NCBI GenBank assembly: GCA_030055595.1
Contig: JASFYH010000001.1
Coordinates: 124,001-188,000, forward strand
Length of the DNA: 64,000 nt
DNA from: Archaeoglobales archaeon
GTDB lineage: Archaea > Halobacteriota > Archaeoglobi > Archaeoglobales > Archaeoglobaceae
Direction of reading: 5' to 3'
Of this stretch, positions 51,752 through 59,842 are shown piece after piece. How positions within the stretch are numbered: position 1 is the first letter of the stretch; each line of letters begins with the position of its first letter. The notes under the pieces were generated by a model. It saw only the letters and a list, made by a program, of their open reading frames with translations, searched no databases and was not told where the DNA came from. The position numbers were made by a program, and so were the translations under genes.

Positions 51752-53005
51752 ATGGTAAAAGTTGCTTTAATTTCATGCGGAGCGGAATACAGCGGTGTTT
51801 ACCATGAGATCGAGAAGGCAATTGAAATGGTTGGTGGCGAAGTCGTGATTCCCGAGACGGATCTTCAGGATGTTAAAGAAGTTGACGAGGAATTTGGAAT
51901 CGTGGTGAAGGGTGGCGATTTAAAGCTGATGATGGCAAGGGCAAAGTCTGTTGCTGAAGATCGATGCGATGCGGATGCGGTGTTTGTTGCAACATGCTTT
52001 AGATGTGCTGAAGGAGCTCTTGTTAGAAACGCGGTTAGAAAATATCTTCAGGATGCTCGAATTCCTGTTGTTGCATACTCCTTTACTGAGAGAAGCAAAG
52101 CGGGTAATTTCCTGCTCAGAATGGAAGCTCTTGTAAATATTGTCAGGAGAAAGCATTTGCTTGCGAGAACAAAGCATGAGGGGCTTACTGTTGGTGTCGA
52201 TTCAGGCTCAACAACAACTAAAGCGGTAGTTATGAGGGACAATGAGATCATCGGAACCGCTTGGAGACCTACGGTAGACATAATAGAGACCGCAGACAAA
52301 GTTCTTGAAGAAGCTCTAAAAATGGCAGGAGTTAAGCTTTCTGAAGTTGAGGTTATTGGAACTTCTGGCTATGGTAGATTTTTGATTGGAGAACATTTAA
52401 AGGCGGGAATCATTCAGGACGAAATAACTGTGGGAGCAAAGGGTGCAACATTTCTTGCGGGAAAGCAGAAAGGCGACGCAACGATCCTCGACATCGGAGG
52501 AATGGATAACAAGGCAATCACCGCACACGACAGCTTGCCAGACAGCTTTACTCTTGGCGGGATCTGTGCGGGCTCATCTGGTAGATTTCTTGAAACGACC
52601 GCAAGAAGACTTGGAGTAGACATAGCGGAATTCGGAGAAATGGCTACAAGAGGAGACTACAGAAAGATAAGGATGAATTCATACTGCATAGTCTTCGGAA
52701 TGCAAGATCTTACCACTGCACTCGCAGGAGGGGCTAAGGCAGAAGACGTTGCTGCAGCAGCATGCAGAAGTGTTATAGACCAAATCGTTGAGCAACAGCT
52801 TCAGGAGATAACACTCAGAGAACCAATAATTGAAGTCGGTGGAACTTCATTGCTTAAGGGGCTTGTTAAGGCGGTTAGAGAAGCTCTTGGTATGGAAGTA
52901 ATTGTGCCCAAATATTCTCAGTTTGCAGTAGCCACGGGCATGGCTTTTGTTGCCTCGGGGGCAAGGGAGGAGAAAGTTTATGAGGTTAGTAGTAGAGTCG
53001 CCTGA
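51752..53005 (+). CDS. mmp15: Methanogenesis marker protein 15 (BadF/HgdC-type ATPase)
   Basis: A 417-residue protein. After a domain of about 145 residues with CFRCAEG comes an ASKHA ATPase: GVDSGSTTTKAVVM is the phosphate 1 loop, DIGGMDNKAI phosphate 2, and FTLGGICAGSSGRFLETTARRLG carries the cysteine that, in BadF/HgdC activators, bridges a [4Fe-4S] cluster, with a second at NSYCIVFG. Such proteins push electrons to low potential with ATP, which would suit activation of nickel F430. Its end overlaps mmp17 by 26 bases. Confidence 0.88.
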   Translation: MVKVALISCGAEYSGVYHEIEKAIEMVGGEVVIPETDLQDVKEVDEEFGIVVKGGDLKLMMARAKSVAEDRCDADAVFVATCFRCAEGALVRNAVRKYLQDARIPVVAYSFTERSKAGNFLLRMEALVNIVRRKHLLARTKHEGLTVGVDSGSTTTKAVVMRDNEIIGTAWRPTVDIIETADKVLEEALKMAGVKLSEVEVIGTSGYGRFLIGEHLKAGIIQDEITVGAKGATFLAGKQKGDATILDIGGMDNKAITAHDSLPDSFTLGGICAGSSGRFLETTARRLGVDIAEFGEMATRGDYRKIRMNSYCIVFGMQDLTTALAGGAKAEDVAAAACRSVIDQIVEQQLQEITLREPIIEVGGTSLLKGLVKAVREALGMEVIVPKYSQFAVATGMAFVASGAREEKVYEVSSRVA

Positions 53006-53549
53006 TGAAGAGGGCAGAATCGCTTACGAGAGAACAATAAACACTGTTCTTTCGGAATCAACGATAAAGGGATTTATAAAGCGCTTGAAAGTATTTGCAG
53101 ATCCAAAGGAGCCAGTTTTTATTCTTATAATTCAATTCGCAAGAGGTGGCGGAGTTTTGAAGTTTTCTGAGGTTGCTACGCTAAAATTTGTTAGAGAAGG
53201 GGCAATAGTTGTCTGCGAAAATGACAAATTCATGCCTGAAGTTCTAAGAATTTTGTGGGAAAAATTTGGAAGCGAAAAAGTGGAGCAGTTGAGCAGATAC
53301 GAGATCATGGTAAAAGGTGAAATTGGTGAAGACATTCTGAATACCATTATTTACGATCCCGAAAAGGAGTTGATGGTAGGACTTATGGATCTAATACTCA
53401 GAATAGTGCCCGAGGGCTTCAGAATCAGAAAGTATATTCGCAAAGAGGGTTTAATGGCTCTAATCGCTTCTGAGGATCCAATAAAGAATGAGTGGGTTGA
53501 AAAAGCCCTGAAAATGATGGAGGGAGCAGATGATACCTCTAATCTTTAA
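52980..53549 (+). CDS. mmp17: Methanogenesis marker protein 17
   Basis: A 189-residue protein of the marker 17 group: MRLVVESPDEEGRIAYERTINTVL (in parts) at the N-terminus and the PVFILIIQFARGG stretch fit it. Mmp17 is a member of the Mcr activation complex, biochemical role unknown. ATG 52980 with GGGAGG about ten bases before is the start; the overlap of 26 bases with mmp15 and 20 with mmp7 suggests coupled translation. Confusion with another small marker is possible, so confidence is moderate. Confidence 0.75.
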   Translation: MRLVVESPDEEGRIAYERTINTVLSESTIKGFIKRLKVFADPKEPVFILIIQFARGGGVLKFSEVATLKFVREGAIVVCENDKFMPEVLRILWEKFGSEKVEQLSRYEIMVKGEIGEDILNTIIYDPEKELMVGLMDLILRIVPEGFRIRKYIRKEGLMALIASEDPIKNEWVEKALKMMEGADDTSNL

Positions 53550-54414
53550 TGGCGGTGTTTATGGTCATCAGGAATTCGAAGATCTTGTTTACGATCTTGG
53601 AGGTTTTGTGATCCAGAAGAATTTTGCACAAACTGAAGTCACGATCTTCTTCATTGTGCCTGAGGAAGATCTGGAAAGAGTAAAAGAAAAGGCGTTAGAG
53701 TTAAAAGCAGAGCTTAAAAACGCTCCTTTAGCTGGATCAGAGATCGCTGTGGTAGTCCCAACAATTTCGATCTATCATTTGCCTCATCACTCATGCGACA
53801 TTGCGGAATATTTGCGAAGAAAAGGGGCGAAGACTAACATGGTTGGCTTGTCGAGAGGCGTCGGGAAAAGACTTGCAAGGCTTACCGCTTTTGAGAGGGA
53901 TCTGATCAATGAACACGACGTCGCAGTGTTTTTGTTCGGAAATTTTAGGGAGTGTGTGACTGAGAAAATGAAGCTCCTGAGAGAAATCACAGTCCCTGTG
54001 GTTGCTACAGGATTTCCAAAGATCTCACCACCTGAGGGAGTAGAATATGTGCCAAATTTGGGCAGAATTGTTGGGAAATTTAGCAGAGAAGGCGACATAG
54101 ACCTTCTTGAAAATGTAGCAAAGGCTGTAGAGAGACTGGTAGATAAGAAGAGAAGAGTCTTTGAGCGTTTTGAAGTTCCACCTTATTATCTCAAGAGCGA
54201 GGTAGAAAATCAAATTCCAGAGATAAATGAAAGCACTTCTCCCGCACCAATTACAGTTAAGCTCGATGGGCTTAGAATAAAGCTACCTTACGAAAAATTC
54301 GGTGAAAAGATTAGAAACGTTCGCATACTGGATTTTAAGCTTGGAGACATCTGCAACGTTTTTCCATCAGTGGTTGAGGGACAAACGCTTGTTAGATTTG
54401 CGGGATCTTGGTAG
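53530..54414 (+). CDS. mmp7: Methanogenesis marker protein 7
   Basis: A 294-residue protein matching marker 7: NGGVYGHQEFEDLVYDLGGFVIQKN, then APLAGSEIAVVVPTISIYHLPHHSCDIAEYLRRKGAKTNMVGLSRGVGKR (both in parts) and the cysteines of FRECVTEK. It belongs to the Mcr activation complex with McrC, AtwA, Mmp3 and Mmp17. Last gene of the mmp3-mmp6/5-mmp15-mmp17-mmp7 run, 176 bases before mtrE. Confidence 0.87.
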   Translation: MIPLIFNGGVYGHQEFEDLVYDLGGFVIQKNFAQTEVTIFFIVPEEDLERVKEKALELKAELKNAPLAGSEIAVVVPTISIYHLPHHSCDIAEYLRRKGAKTNMVGLSRGVGKRLARLTAFERDLINEHDVAVFLFGNFRECVTEKMKLLREITVPVVATGFPKISPPEGVEYVPNLGRIVGKFSREGDIDLLENVAKAVERLVDKKRRVFERFEVPPYYLKSEVENQIPEINESTSPAPITVKLDGLRIKLPYEKFGEKIRNVRILDFKLGDICNVFPSVVEGQTLVRFAGSW

Positions 54415-54500
54415 ATCTATGGATTGGAATTATGTATCGTGAAAAATTCGATTTATTCTTATATATCATGAATAATTTTATCGTGTGTAAAAAAAGAAAA

Positions 54501-54510
54501 CATAATATAT
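54501..54510 (+). promoter_or_regulatory. Probable TATA box of the mtr operon
   Basis: CATAATATAT, preceded by a purine-rich AAAAAGAAAA stretch that could act as BRE. It predicts transcription starting near 54532-54536 and a leader of about 55 bases carrying GGAGGGA just before the mtrE ATG. A second AT-rich box, TTATATAT at 54459-54466, is an alternative. Confidence 0.4.
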
Positions 54511-54531
54511 GGTGAGCAGAAGTGCAGATGT

Positions 54532-54552
54532 ATTCCGGATGAATTCCGGAAT
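54532..54552 (+). promoter_or_regulatory. Tandem ATTCCGGA repeat at the mtr start site
   Basis: ATTCCGGA at 54532-54539 is repeated at 54543-54550 with an 11-base period, about one DNA turn, and the second copy is the palindrome ATTCCGGAAT. It lies at the predicted transcription start of the mtr operon, and GC-rich CCGG cores stand out in an AT-rich leader. Candidate operator; regulator unknown. Confidence 0.45.
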
Positions 54553-54590
54553 GGAACAGATTAAAAAGTAAAATTGATGGAGGGATAAAA

Positions 54591-55484
54591 ATGGACGTAA
54601 GCACGGGATTGGGGCTTGTTGCACTTATGGGTGCAGCAGCTACCATTGCGGGAGCAGCAGAGGATCTTGAAAGTGATGTCGGTTCTCAGAGCAATCCAAA
54701 CTCACAGGTTCAGTTAGCTCCACAGGTTGGAGTTCTACACAGGATCTTCAACAAAGCAATTTCTGGAGAGCCACCCGCTTATGCCTTCTACTCGAGCATC
54801 GCCGCGACTGTTGCATGGATTTTAATGAACGCAAACTTCAACATAATCGCTGCATTTGCCATTGGAGCCTTTGTTGCGTCGATCTTCCATGGAATTTATG
54901 CAAGCACCGCCTACATGGGCAGACTTGCAAGCCAGCGCAGATATGGACAACCGATCTACTTGGACGTGATCTATAGCCATCTACCGCCAATCATGGCTCA
55001 TGGCTTTATTGCGACTTTCTGCATTCTCGGGCTCTCTTATATACTGTGGGCTTACTTTGAGCATCCGTTCCCGTTTGTGTTGCTTGCATTCATTTGGGGC
55101 ATAACGGTTGGAGCAATTGGTTCCTCCACTGGAGACGTGCACTATGGTTCTGAGAGAGAGTATCAGAACAAACCATTCGGCGCGGGTCTGAATGCTGCAC
55201 TCTCAGGCAAGATCGTTACCAAAGCAGAAATTGGAACAAGGAGCAGTATAGACAACGCATGGTTCTGTGCCAAGTTTGGCGGTCCAGCAACGGGAATAAC
55301 GTTTGGTCTTATCGTATTCTTGGACAACTGGAGAACACTCGTTTTTGATGCGTTCTGGGCAATCATCGCTGGCTTTGTGATCGTTGCACTGCTGATCGTG
55401 GCAAATAGGCTAATAGAAGTATGGGCAAGGAAGAATTATGGACCATATCCTGAGAAGCTTGCAATGCTTGAAGGAGGTGCTTAA
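54591..55484 (+). CDS. mtrE: Tetrahydromethanopterin S-methyltransferase subunit E
   Basis: Membrane subunit (297 residues) of the sodium-pumping complex that moves a methyl group between tetrahydromethanopterin and coenzyme M. LGLVALMGAAATIAGAAEDLESDVGSQSNPNSQVQLAPQ (in parts) at the start and GSSTGDVHYGSEREYQNKPFG later are diagnostic for MtrE. About six transmembrane helices. GGAGGGA precedes the ATG. First gene of the eight-gene operon mtrEDCBAFGH. Confidence 0.97.
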   Translation: MDVSTGLGLVALMGAAATIAGAAEDLESDVGSQSNPNSQVQLAPQVGVLHRIFNKAISGEPPAYAFYSSIAATVAWILMNANFNIIAAFAIGAFVASIFHGIYASTAYMGRLASQRRYGQPIYLDVIYSHLPPIMAHGFIATFCILGLSYILWAYFEHPFPFVLLAFIWGITVGAIGSSTGDVHYGSEREYQNKPFGAGLNAALSGKIVTKAEIGTRSSIDNAWFCAKFGGPATGITFGLIVFLDNWRTLVFDAFWAIIAGFVIVALLIVANRLIEVWARKNYGPYPEKLAMLEGGA

Positions 55485-55486
55485 AG

Positions 55487-56176
55487 ATGGATCCAATAAC
55501 AATCATTATCGGGCTTATAATTGCGGGCATTCTGATCGTCATCGGTGTTCACTTGATCCCAGTCGGTGGAGCGCCAGCTGCGATGGCAATGGCTACTGGA
55601 GTCGGAACGGGCACAGTTCAGCTCGCTACAGGAGCGGGTTTGACGGGCTTGGTTAGCGCGGGCTACATGTATCACTTCGCCGGAGTTCCAATGAGCTATG
55701 TTCTGTTGAGCGGTGCGATCGGAAGCATGCTCATGCTGGGCATTACGATGCTAATTGGAAACGTCATTTACATTCTTGGTGTCGGTGTTCCGCCAGTGTC
55801 TGCAAAGGTCAAGTTTGATCCGATAACAAAGGACAGACAGGATCTATATGTTTCTCCAGGCACAGAAGGACATGGAGTTCCAACAGTTTCGTTCGTTAGT
55901 GGAATCATCGGGGCATTCTTTGGAGGAATTGGAGGTGCTTTGACCTATGTGTTGCTTAACGAACTTGGCATATCGCCAGCAATTTCAGCTTTCATTGCGA
56001 TAGGCTTCTTCTTGGCTAATGCGGTTCTTGCAGCATACAACATTGCGGGAACAATTGAGGGGTTCCATGATCCCAAGTTCAAGAGATTGCCAAAGGCTAT
56101 TGTTTCAAGTCTGATCGTTTCGGGCTTCATAGCGGTAATTCTCGTTCTTAGCTCTGTTGGAGGTGTAAAGCTATGA
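55487..56176 (+). CDS. mtrD: Tetrahydromethanopterin S-methyltransferase subunit D
   Basis: A 229-residue membrane subunit with six or so hydrophobic helices. Diagnostic stretches are HLIPVGGAPAAMAMATGVGTGT and KFDPITKDRQDLYVSPGTEGHGVPTVSFVSG (in parts). It probably shares the sodium path with MtrC and MtrE. It starts two bases after mtrE, with GGAGG just inside its end, and overlaps mtrC by four. Confidence 0.96.
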   Translation: MDPITIIIGLIIAGILIVIGVHLIPVGGAPAAMAMATGVGTGTVQLATGAGLTGLVSAGYMYHFAGVPMSYVLLSGAIGSMLMLGITMLIGNVIYILGVGVPPVSAKVKFDPITKDRQDLYVSPGTEGHGVPTVSFVSGIIGAFFGGIGGALTYVLLNELGISPAISAFIAIGFFLANAVLAAYNIAGTIEGFHDPKFKRLPKAIVSSLIVSGFIAVILVLSSVGGVKL

Positions 56177-56982
56177 GCGCCGGAGCTTGCAGTGCTAAAG
56201 CGGGAGCGGTGGAAGAGAAGAAAATCTCAAACAACCTTATTGCGGTCCTCGGGATCGTTGGATCGCTCGCTGGGATCTATGTCGCATCGATGTTCAACTT
56301 CTTGGCATTCGTTGGGGGAGTGGCAATAATCCTTGCGACACTCTGGGGCGCTAATGGAGTAAGAACTGTAGCTAAATACGGCATTGGCACTGGAGTTCCC
56401 TCGGTTGGTATGGTTGCTCTCGGTGGCGCGGTTGCAGCGGTCTTTGTAGGGATTTACCTAACAACTAAAACCGTTCTACTTGCACCCGTTGTCGCTCTTG
56501 TCCTTGCATTGCTCACGGGTTTGCTCATAGGCATTTCTGCAAGATACATTCTGAAGATGAACATCCCAGTAATGGTTAGATGCATGACAGAGATCTGCGG
56601 AGCGGGAGCTTTGCTGATCTTAGCCCATGTAGCCACAATAACTGGCTCATTCGAGCTGTTTTACCTTCGAAGCATCTCAGAGACGGGCATAATAATGATG
56701 GTCTTTATAGTCGGAGCTCTTGGAATTCTTCACCCATACAATGCCTGTCTTGGAGCGGACGAAAGGCAAGGAAGGACTCTAAAGCTCGCTTTGGCAACTG
56801 GAAGCGCTCAGGTGGTCTTAGCAGGAATCGCTTCGCTTTACTTCTTGGGGCTACCGGGTATTATAACGATCCTCTTTGGGGCACTTGCATGGTTTGTGAC
56901 TTACAGCATATTCGTAAAGACTTCGTTTGAGGAAGGAATTGTGTTTAACACGGGACTTATACCGGAGGTTGAGCATAAATGA
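56173..56982 (+). CDS. mtrC: Tetrahydromethanopterin S-methyltransferase subunit C
   Basis: A 269-residue membrane subunit. It opens with MSAGACSAKAGAVEEKKI, has many hydrophobic helices and carries conserved LGIVGSLAGIYVASMFN and HPYNACLGADERQGRTL (both in parts). It forms the membrane globe with MtrD and MtrE. Overlaps of four bases with both mtrD and mtrB mark tight coupling. Confidence 0.95.
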   Translation: MSAGACSAKAGAVEEKKISNNLIAVLGIVGSLAGIYVASMFNFLAFVGGVAIILATLWGANGVRTVAKYGIGTGVPSVGMVALGGAVAAVFVGIYLTTKTVLLAPVVALVLALLTGLLIGISARYILKMNIPVMVRCMTEICGAGALLILAHVATITGSFELFYLRSISETGIIMMVFIVGALGILHPYNACLGADERQGRTLKLALATGSAQVVLAGIASLYFLGLPGIITILFGALAWFVTYSIFVKTSFEEGIVFNTGLIPEVEHK

Positions 56983-57275
56983 CGTTCGCGAAAGTTTCTT
57001 CTGAACCGGGTTTAGTGCTCGACGCGGTTCGTGGTGTGCTGGGCGAAGAGAGAGAAGATTTGCTCTTCTACCCCCTCTCAGACGTCGAAGAAGCGGTGAA
57101 GAAGCTCGAAGCAATTGCAGATGATCTCGTAAACTCTTTAGATCCGCTGAAAAACTTCAAAGCTTCTTATCAGGGAAGGGACAAAACACTATACTACGCG
57201 GGTATGACAACTGGAGTTTTTTACGGACTTGTTATTGGGCTAATTATAGCGTTCCTAATCGCGTGGGTGATGTGA
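56979..57275 (+). CDS. mtrB: Tetrahydromethanopterin S-methyltransferase subunit B
   Basis: A 98-residue subunit with a soluble N-terminal part (VSSEPGLVLDAVRGVLGEEREDLLFYPLSDVEEAVKKLE in parts) and one C-terminal transmembrane helix (GVFYGLVIGLIIAFLIAWV), the standard MtrB plan. It belongs to the stalk that joins the membrane core to MtrA and MtrH. Confidence 0.93.
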   Translation: MTFAKVSSEPGLVLDAVRGVLGEEREDLLFYPLSDVEEAVKKLEAIADDLVNSLDPLKNFKASYQGRDKTLYYAGMTTGVFYGLVIGLIIAFLIAWVM

Positions 57276-57276
57276 T

Positions 57277-58005
57277 ATGGCGAACAAAGTTGAGCCCGCT
57301 GCGGGATGGCCAAAGATTAAGGGAGAATACTTGGTAGGCGATCCGAAGAGCTGTGTTGTCGTAGCAACTCTCGGAAGCCACTTGGATGAAAAGAAGCTCA
57401 TAGAAGCCGGAGCAGGAATGGCTGGAATCTGCAAAACAGAGAACATAGGAATTGAAAAGATGGTTGCAAATATCGTTGCAAATCCGAACGTTAGATTCCT
57501 GATTCTCTGCGGTGCAGAAGTTACTGGTCATCTTACTGGAGATGCAATTATAAAGTTGCACAAAAATGGAATAAAGAACAACAGAATAGTTGAGGCAAAA
57601 GGTGCAATTCCATACATCGAAAATCTCCCCGCTGAGGCTATAGAGAGATTTAGGAAGCAGGTAGAGATTGTAGAAATGATCGGCGTCGAAGATCTTTCAG
57701 CAATAACGGCAAAGGTAAAAGAATGCATCTCAAAGGATCCCGGAGCTTTTCCTGAGCCACCGATGGTTGTAGAAATTAAAGAGGAGAAAAAGGAAGAGAT
57801 TGCGGAAGGGGAGATTTATCCAGTGCCCGGAGAGATCGCAAACATCGAATCTTGGGTCAGGGATATCGAAGGAAAAATCAAAGAGGTTGCTCTGCTTAAC
57901 AAGTTCTCCGCAGGGGTCTATGCGGGCAGATTTCAGGGATTTTGGATTGGTCTAACTTTGGCGATGATCGTTTTTGGCGTGTTAATGTGGAGGGTAGGAA
58001 TATGA
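57277..58005 (+). CDS. mtrA: Tetrahydromethanopterin S-methyltransferase subunit A (corrinoid protein)
   Basis: Corrinoid-carrying subunit of 242 residues. The cytoplasmic domain starts KVEPAAGWPKIKGEYLVGDP and contains GAEVTGHLTGDAI, where His85 fits the lower cobalt ligand of studied MtrA. A linker leads to a C-terminal transmembrane helix (FWIGLTLAMIVFGVLMW), so this is the full membrane-anchored form, not the soluble MtrA-like kind. Four-base overlap with mtrF. Confidence 0.96.
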   Translation: MANKVEPAAGWPKIKGEYLVGDPKSCVVVATLGSHLDEKKLIEAGAGMAGICKTENIGIEKMVANIVANPNVRFLILCGAEVTGHLTGDAIIKLHKNGIKNNRIVEAKGAIPYIENLPAEAIERFRKQVEIVEMIGVEDLSAITAKVKECISKDPGAFPEPPMVVEIKEEKKEEIAEGEIYPVPGEIANIESWVRDIEGKIKEVALLNKFSAGVYAGRFQGFWIGLTLAMIVFGVLMWRVGI

Positions 58006-58202
58006 GCGGATTTCCCAGAATCATGAAACCAAGAGCTGTAAAAATCGACGAAATTGTAAACAGAGCTGATTACAGCGCACAGTTAATTGCAAGAGCTCAG
58101 AAGCTTGAATCTGGAGTTAACATGGCGGGATTGACAGGCTTTGTTCTCGGTCTTCTGATGGCTGTGCTTCTTGTTGTAATCCCATTGCTCTGGCTGGGGT
58201 GA
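58002..58202 (+). CDS. mtrF: Tetrahydromethanopterin S-methyltransferase subunit F
   Basis: A 66-residue subunit: a soluble helix with PRAVKIDEIVNRADYSAQLIARAQKLESGVN (in parts) and one C-terminal transmembrane helix (GFVLGLLMAVLLVVIPLLWLG). The repeated VENI/VNRADY-type motif also occurs at the end of MtrA, as known for this family. The frame is open from 57942, but ATG 58002 (overlapping the mtrA stop as ATGA) is the start. Confidence 0.92.
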   Translation: MSGFPRIMKPRAVKIDEIVNRADYSAQLIARAQKLESGVNMAGLTGFVLGLLMAVLLVVIPLLWLG

Positions 58203-58208
58203 TCGAAA

Positions 58209-58436
58209 ATGGATAAGAAAGAGAAGGAGATCCCGAGAGCTTATGTTGACACCGCTGAATACATGGCACTGCTCGAAAGAATAAAGAAGGTCGAGGAGAA
58301 AGTGGAATTCTTCCAAGCAGAGGTTGCACAGCAGGTTGGCAAAAAGATTGGCAGGGATATTGGGATACTTTATGGGCTTGTTTTTGCCCTAATTCTGGTA
58401 GTTATTTATCTTTTGCTGAAATCACCTTGGGGGTGA
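58209..58436 (+). CDS. mtrG: Tetrahydromethanopterin S-methyltransferase subunit G
   Basis: A 75-residue subunit with a coiled-coil N-terminal part (AEYMALLERIKKVEEKVEFFQAEVAQQVGKKIGRDIG in parts) and a C-terminal transmembrane helix. MtrG helices form the coiled stalk. It lies six bases after mtrF and four bases before mtrH. Confidence 0.92.
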   Translation: MDKKEKEIPRAYVDTAEYMALLERIKKVEEKVEFFQAEVAQQVGKKIGRDIGILYGLVFALILVVIYLLLKSPWG

Positions 58437-58440
58437 GAAA

Positions 58441-59376
58441 ATGTTCAAATATGAAAAGGAGCAGAAGGTTTTTGAATTTGGAAAGATAAAGGTCGGCGGT
58501 CAGCCGGGCGAATATCCGCCAGTGCTTGTCGGGACAATCTTCTATAAGGGGCACAAGATCGTAAGCGATGACCACAAGGGAGTATTTGACAAACAAAAGG
58601 CTGAAGAGCTATGGAAGATGCAACAGGAATTCTCTGATCTAACTGGGATCCCATGCATGCTCCAGATCGTTGGCGAGTCTGCAGAAGCTATGGAGAAGTA
58701 TATCGAATGGTTTAGCAACATTGCGGACGCCCCATTCCTTATTGATTCCACTGACGCAAATGTTAGGATCCATGGAGCAAAGTTCGCCACAGAGATCGGA
58801 GTTCATAACCGAGCGATCTACAACTCGATCAACCCAAGTTTGACTCAACAGGAAGTTGACGCACTCAAGAACAGCAAGATCGACTCTGCAATTGTCCTTG
58901 CTTTCAACCCGACTGACAACACCGTAAAGGGCAGACTTGACATTTTGCAGAAGGGCGGTGCGGGCTTGAGCAAGGGTTTGCTTGACATTGCAAACGAATG
59001 CGGAATTAAGAGAATCCTGATCGACGTCGCAGCTACACCGCTTGGAGCGGGAGCGGGGGCGACATTTAAGGCGGTAATGGCGGTCAAGGCAAAACTTGGA
59101 TTACCCGCGGGTGGTGCACCGCACAACATTCCATCCGCATGGCCATGGATCAAGAAGCTGAAAAAGGAGAAAAAAGAAGTATTTCCGCCTGCAGACATTG
59201 GCTCCAACCTGATCATGCAGATGCTCGGAGCGGACTTCTTGCTCTACGGACCTATTGAGAATGCACCGATGATCTTTCCAAGCACCGCAATGGTCAGCAT
59301 AATAGTTTCTGAAGCGGTAAAAGAACTCGGAGTAAGCGTGCAGGCCGAAGCTCATCCGATCAAGAGACTTGTCTAA
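58441..59376 (+). CDS. mtrH: Tetrahydromethanopterin S-methyltransferase subunit H
   Basis: Methyltransferase (311 residues, TIM-barrel) that moves the methyl group between tetrahydromethanopterin and the MtrA corrinoid. Recognised by MFKYEKEQKVFEFGKIKVGGQPGEYPPVLVGTIFY (in parts), APFLIDSTDANVRI, NPTDNTVKGRLDIL and AAPHNIPSAWPWIK-like sequence (here GGAPHNIPSAWPW). Full length and last gene of the operon; cfbA follows nine bases later. Confidence 0.97.
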   Translation: MFKYEKEQKVFEFGKIKVGGQPGEYPPVLVGTIFYKGHKIVSDDHKGVFDKQKAEELWKMQQEFSDLTGIPCMLQIVGESAEAMEKYIEWFSNIADAPFLIDSTDANVRIHGAKFATEIGVHNRAIYNSINPSLTQQEVDALKNSKIDSAIVLAFNPTDNTVKGRLDILQKGGAGLSKGLLDIANECGIKRILIDVAATPLGAGAGATFKAVMAVKAKLGLPAGGAPHNIPSAWPWIKKLKKEKKEVFPPADIGSNLIMQMLGADFLLYGPIENAPMIFPSTAMVSIIVSEAVKELGVSVQAEAHPIKRLV

Positions 59377-59385
59377 GGTGCAGGA

Positions 59386-59790
59386 ATGAAAGACACAGTT
59401 GCTTTGCTCATAGGACACGGAAGCAAGCTTGAAGTTCAGAAAAAAATAATTGAGAGACTTGCAGAGACTATAAGGAATAAAAAAATTTTTGCAGAAGTAT
59501 TCTACGCTTTCATGAATGTAAACAAACCGACGATAAGGGAAGCTATGACCGAGATCGTGAGCAAAGGTTATAGAAAGGTCATAGCTATCCCTGTATTTCT
59601 TTCAGAGGGCATTCACACGACTGAGGACATACCAAGAGAGCTCGGGATTGAAAATGGCAAGCGAAAGGGCATAGTGGATTTCAACGGAGTAAAAGTTGAG
59701 CTTTGGTATGCAAAAACCATAGGCTACGATGATAGAATTGCGGAAATACTCGTTGAAAGGGGGAAGGAAGCGGTTGAGAATTCGAAGTAA
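59386..59790 (+). CDS. cfbA: Sirohydrochlorin nickelochelatase CfbA
   Basis: Small chelatase of 134 residues (CbiX-short type) that inserts nickel into sirohydrochlorin, first committed step to F430. ALLIGHGSKLEVQ at the start holds the catalytic His; FYAFMNVNKPTIREAM and VIAIPVFLSEGIHTTEDIPRELG (with the second His) follow. The same fold inserts cobalt in cobalamin synthesis, and CfbA can do both. Cotranscription with mtr, which needs corrinoid, and closeness to the other cfb genes suit either or both roles. Confidence 0.88.
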   Translation: MKDTVALLIGHGSKLEVQKKIIERLAETIRNKKIFAEVFYAFMNVNKPTIREAMTEIVSKGYRKVIAIPVFLSEGIHTTEDIPRELGIENGKRKGIVDFNGVKVELWYAKTIGYDDRIAEILVERGKEAVENSK

Positions 59791-59842
59791 TTTTCCCGAT
59801 AGGGTTATCTTTTTTGCAATCTTATTTTTGTGAGGTGGTAAT

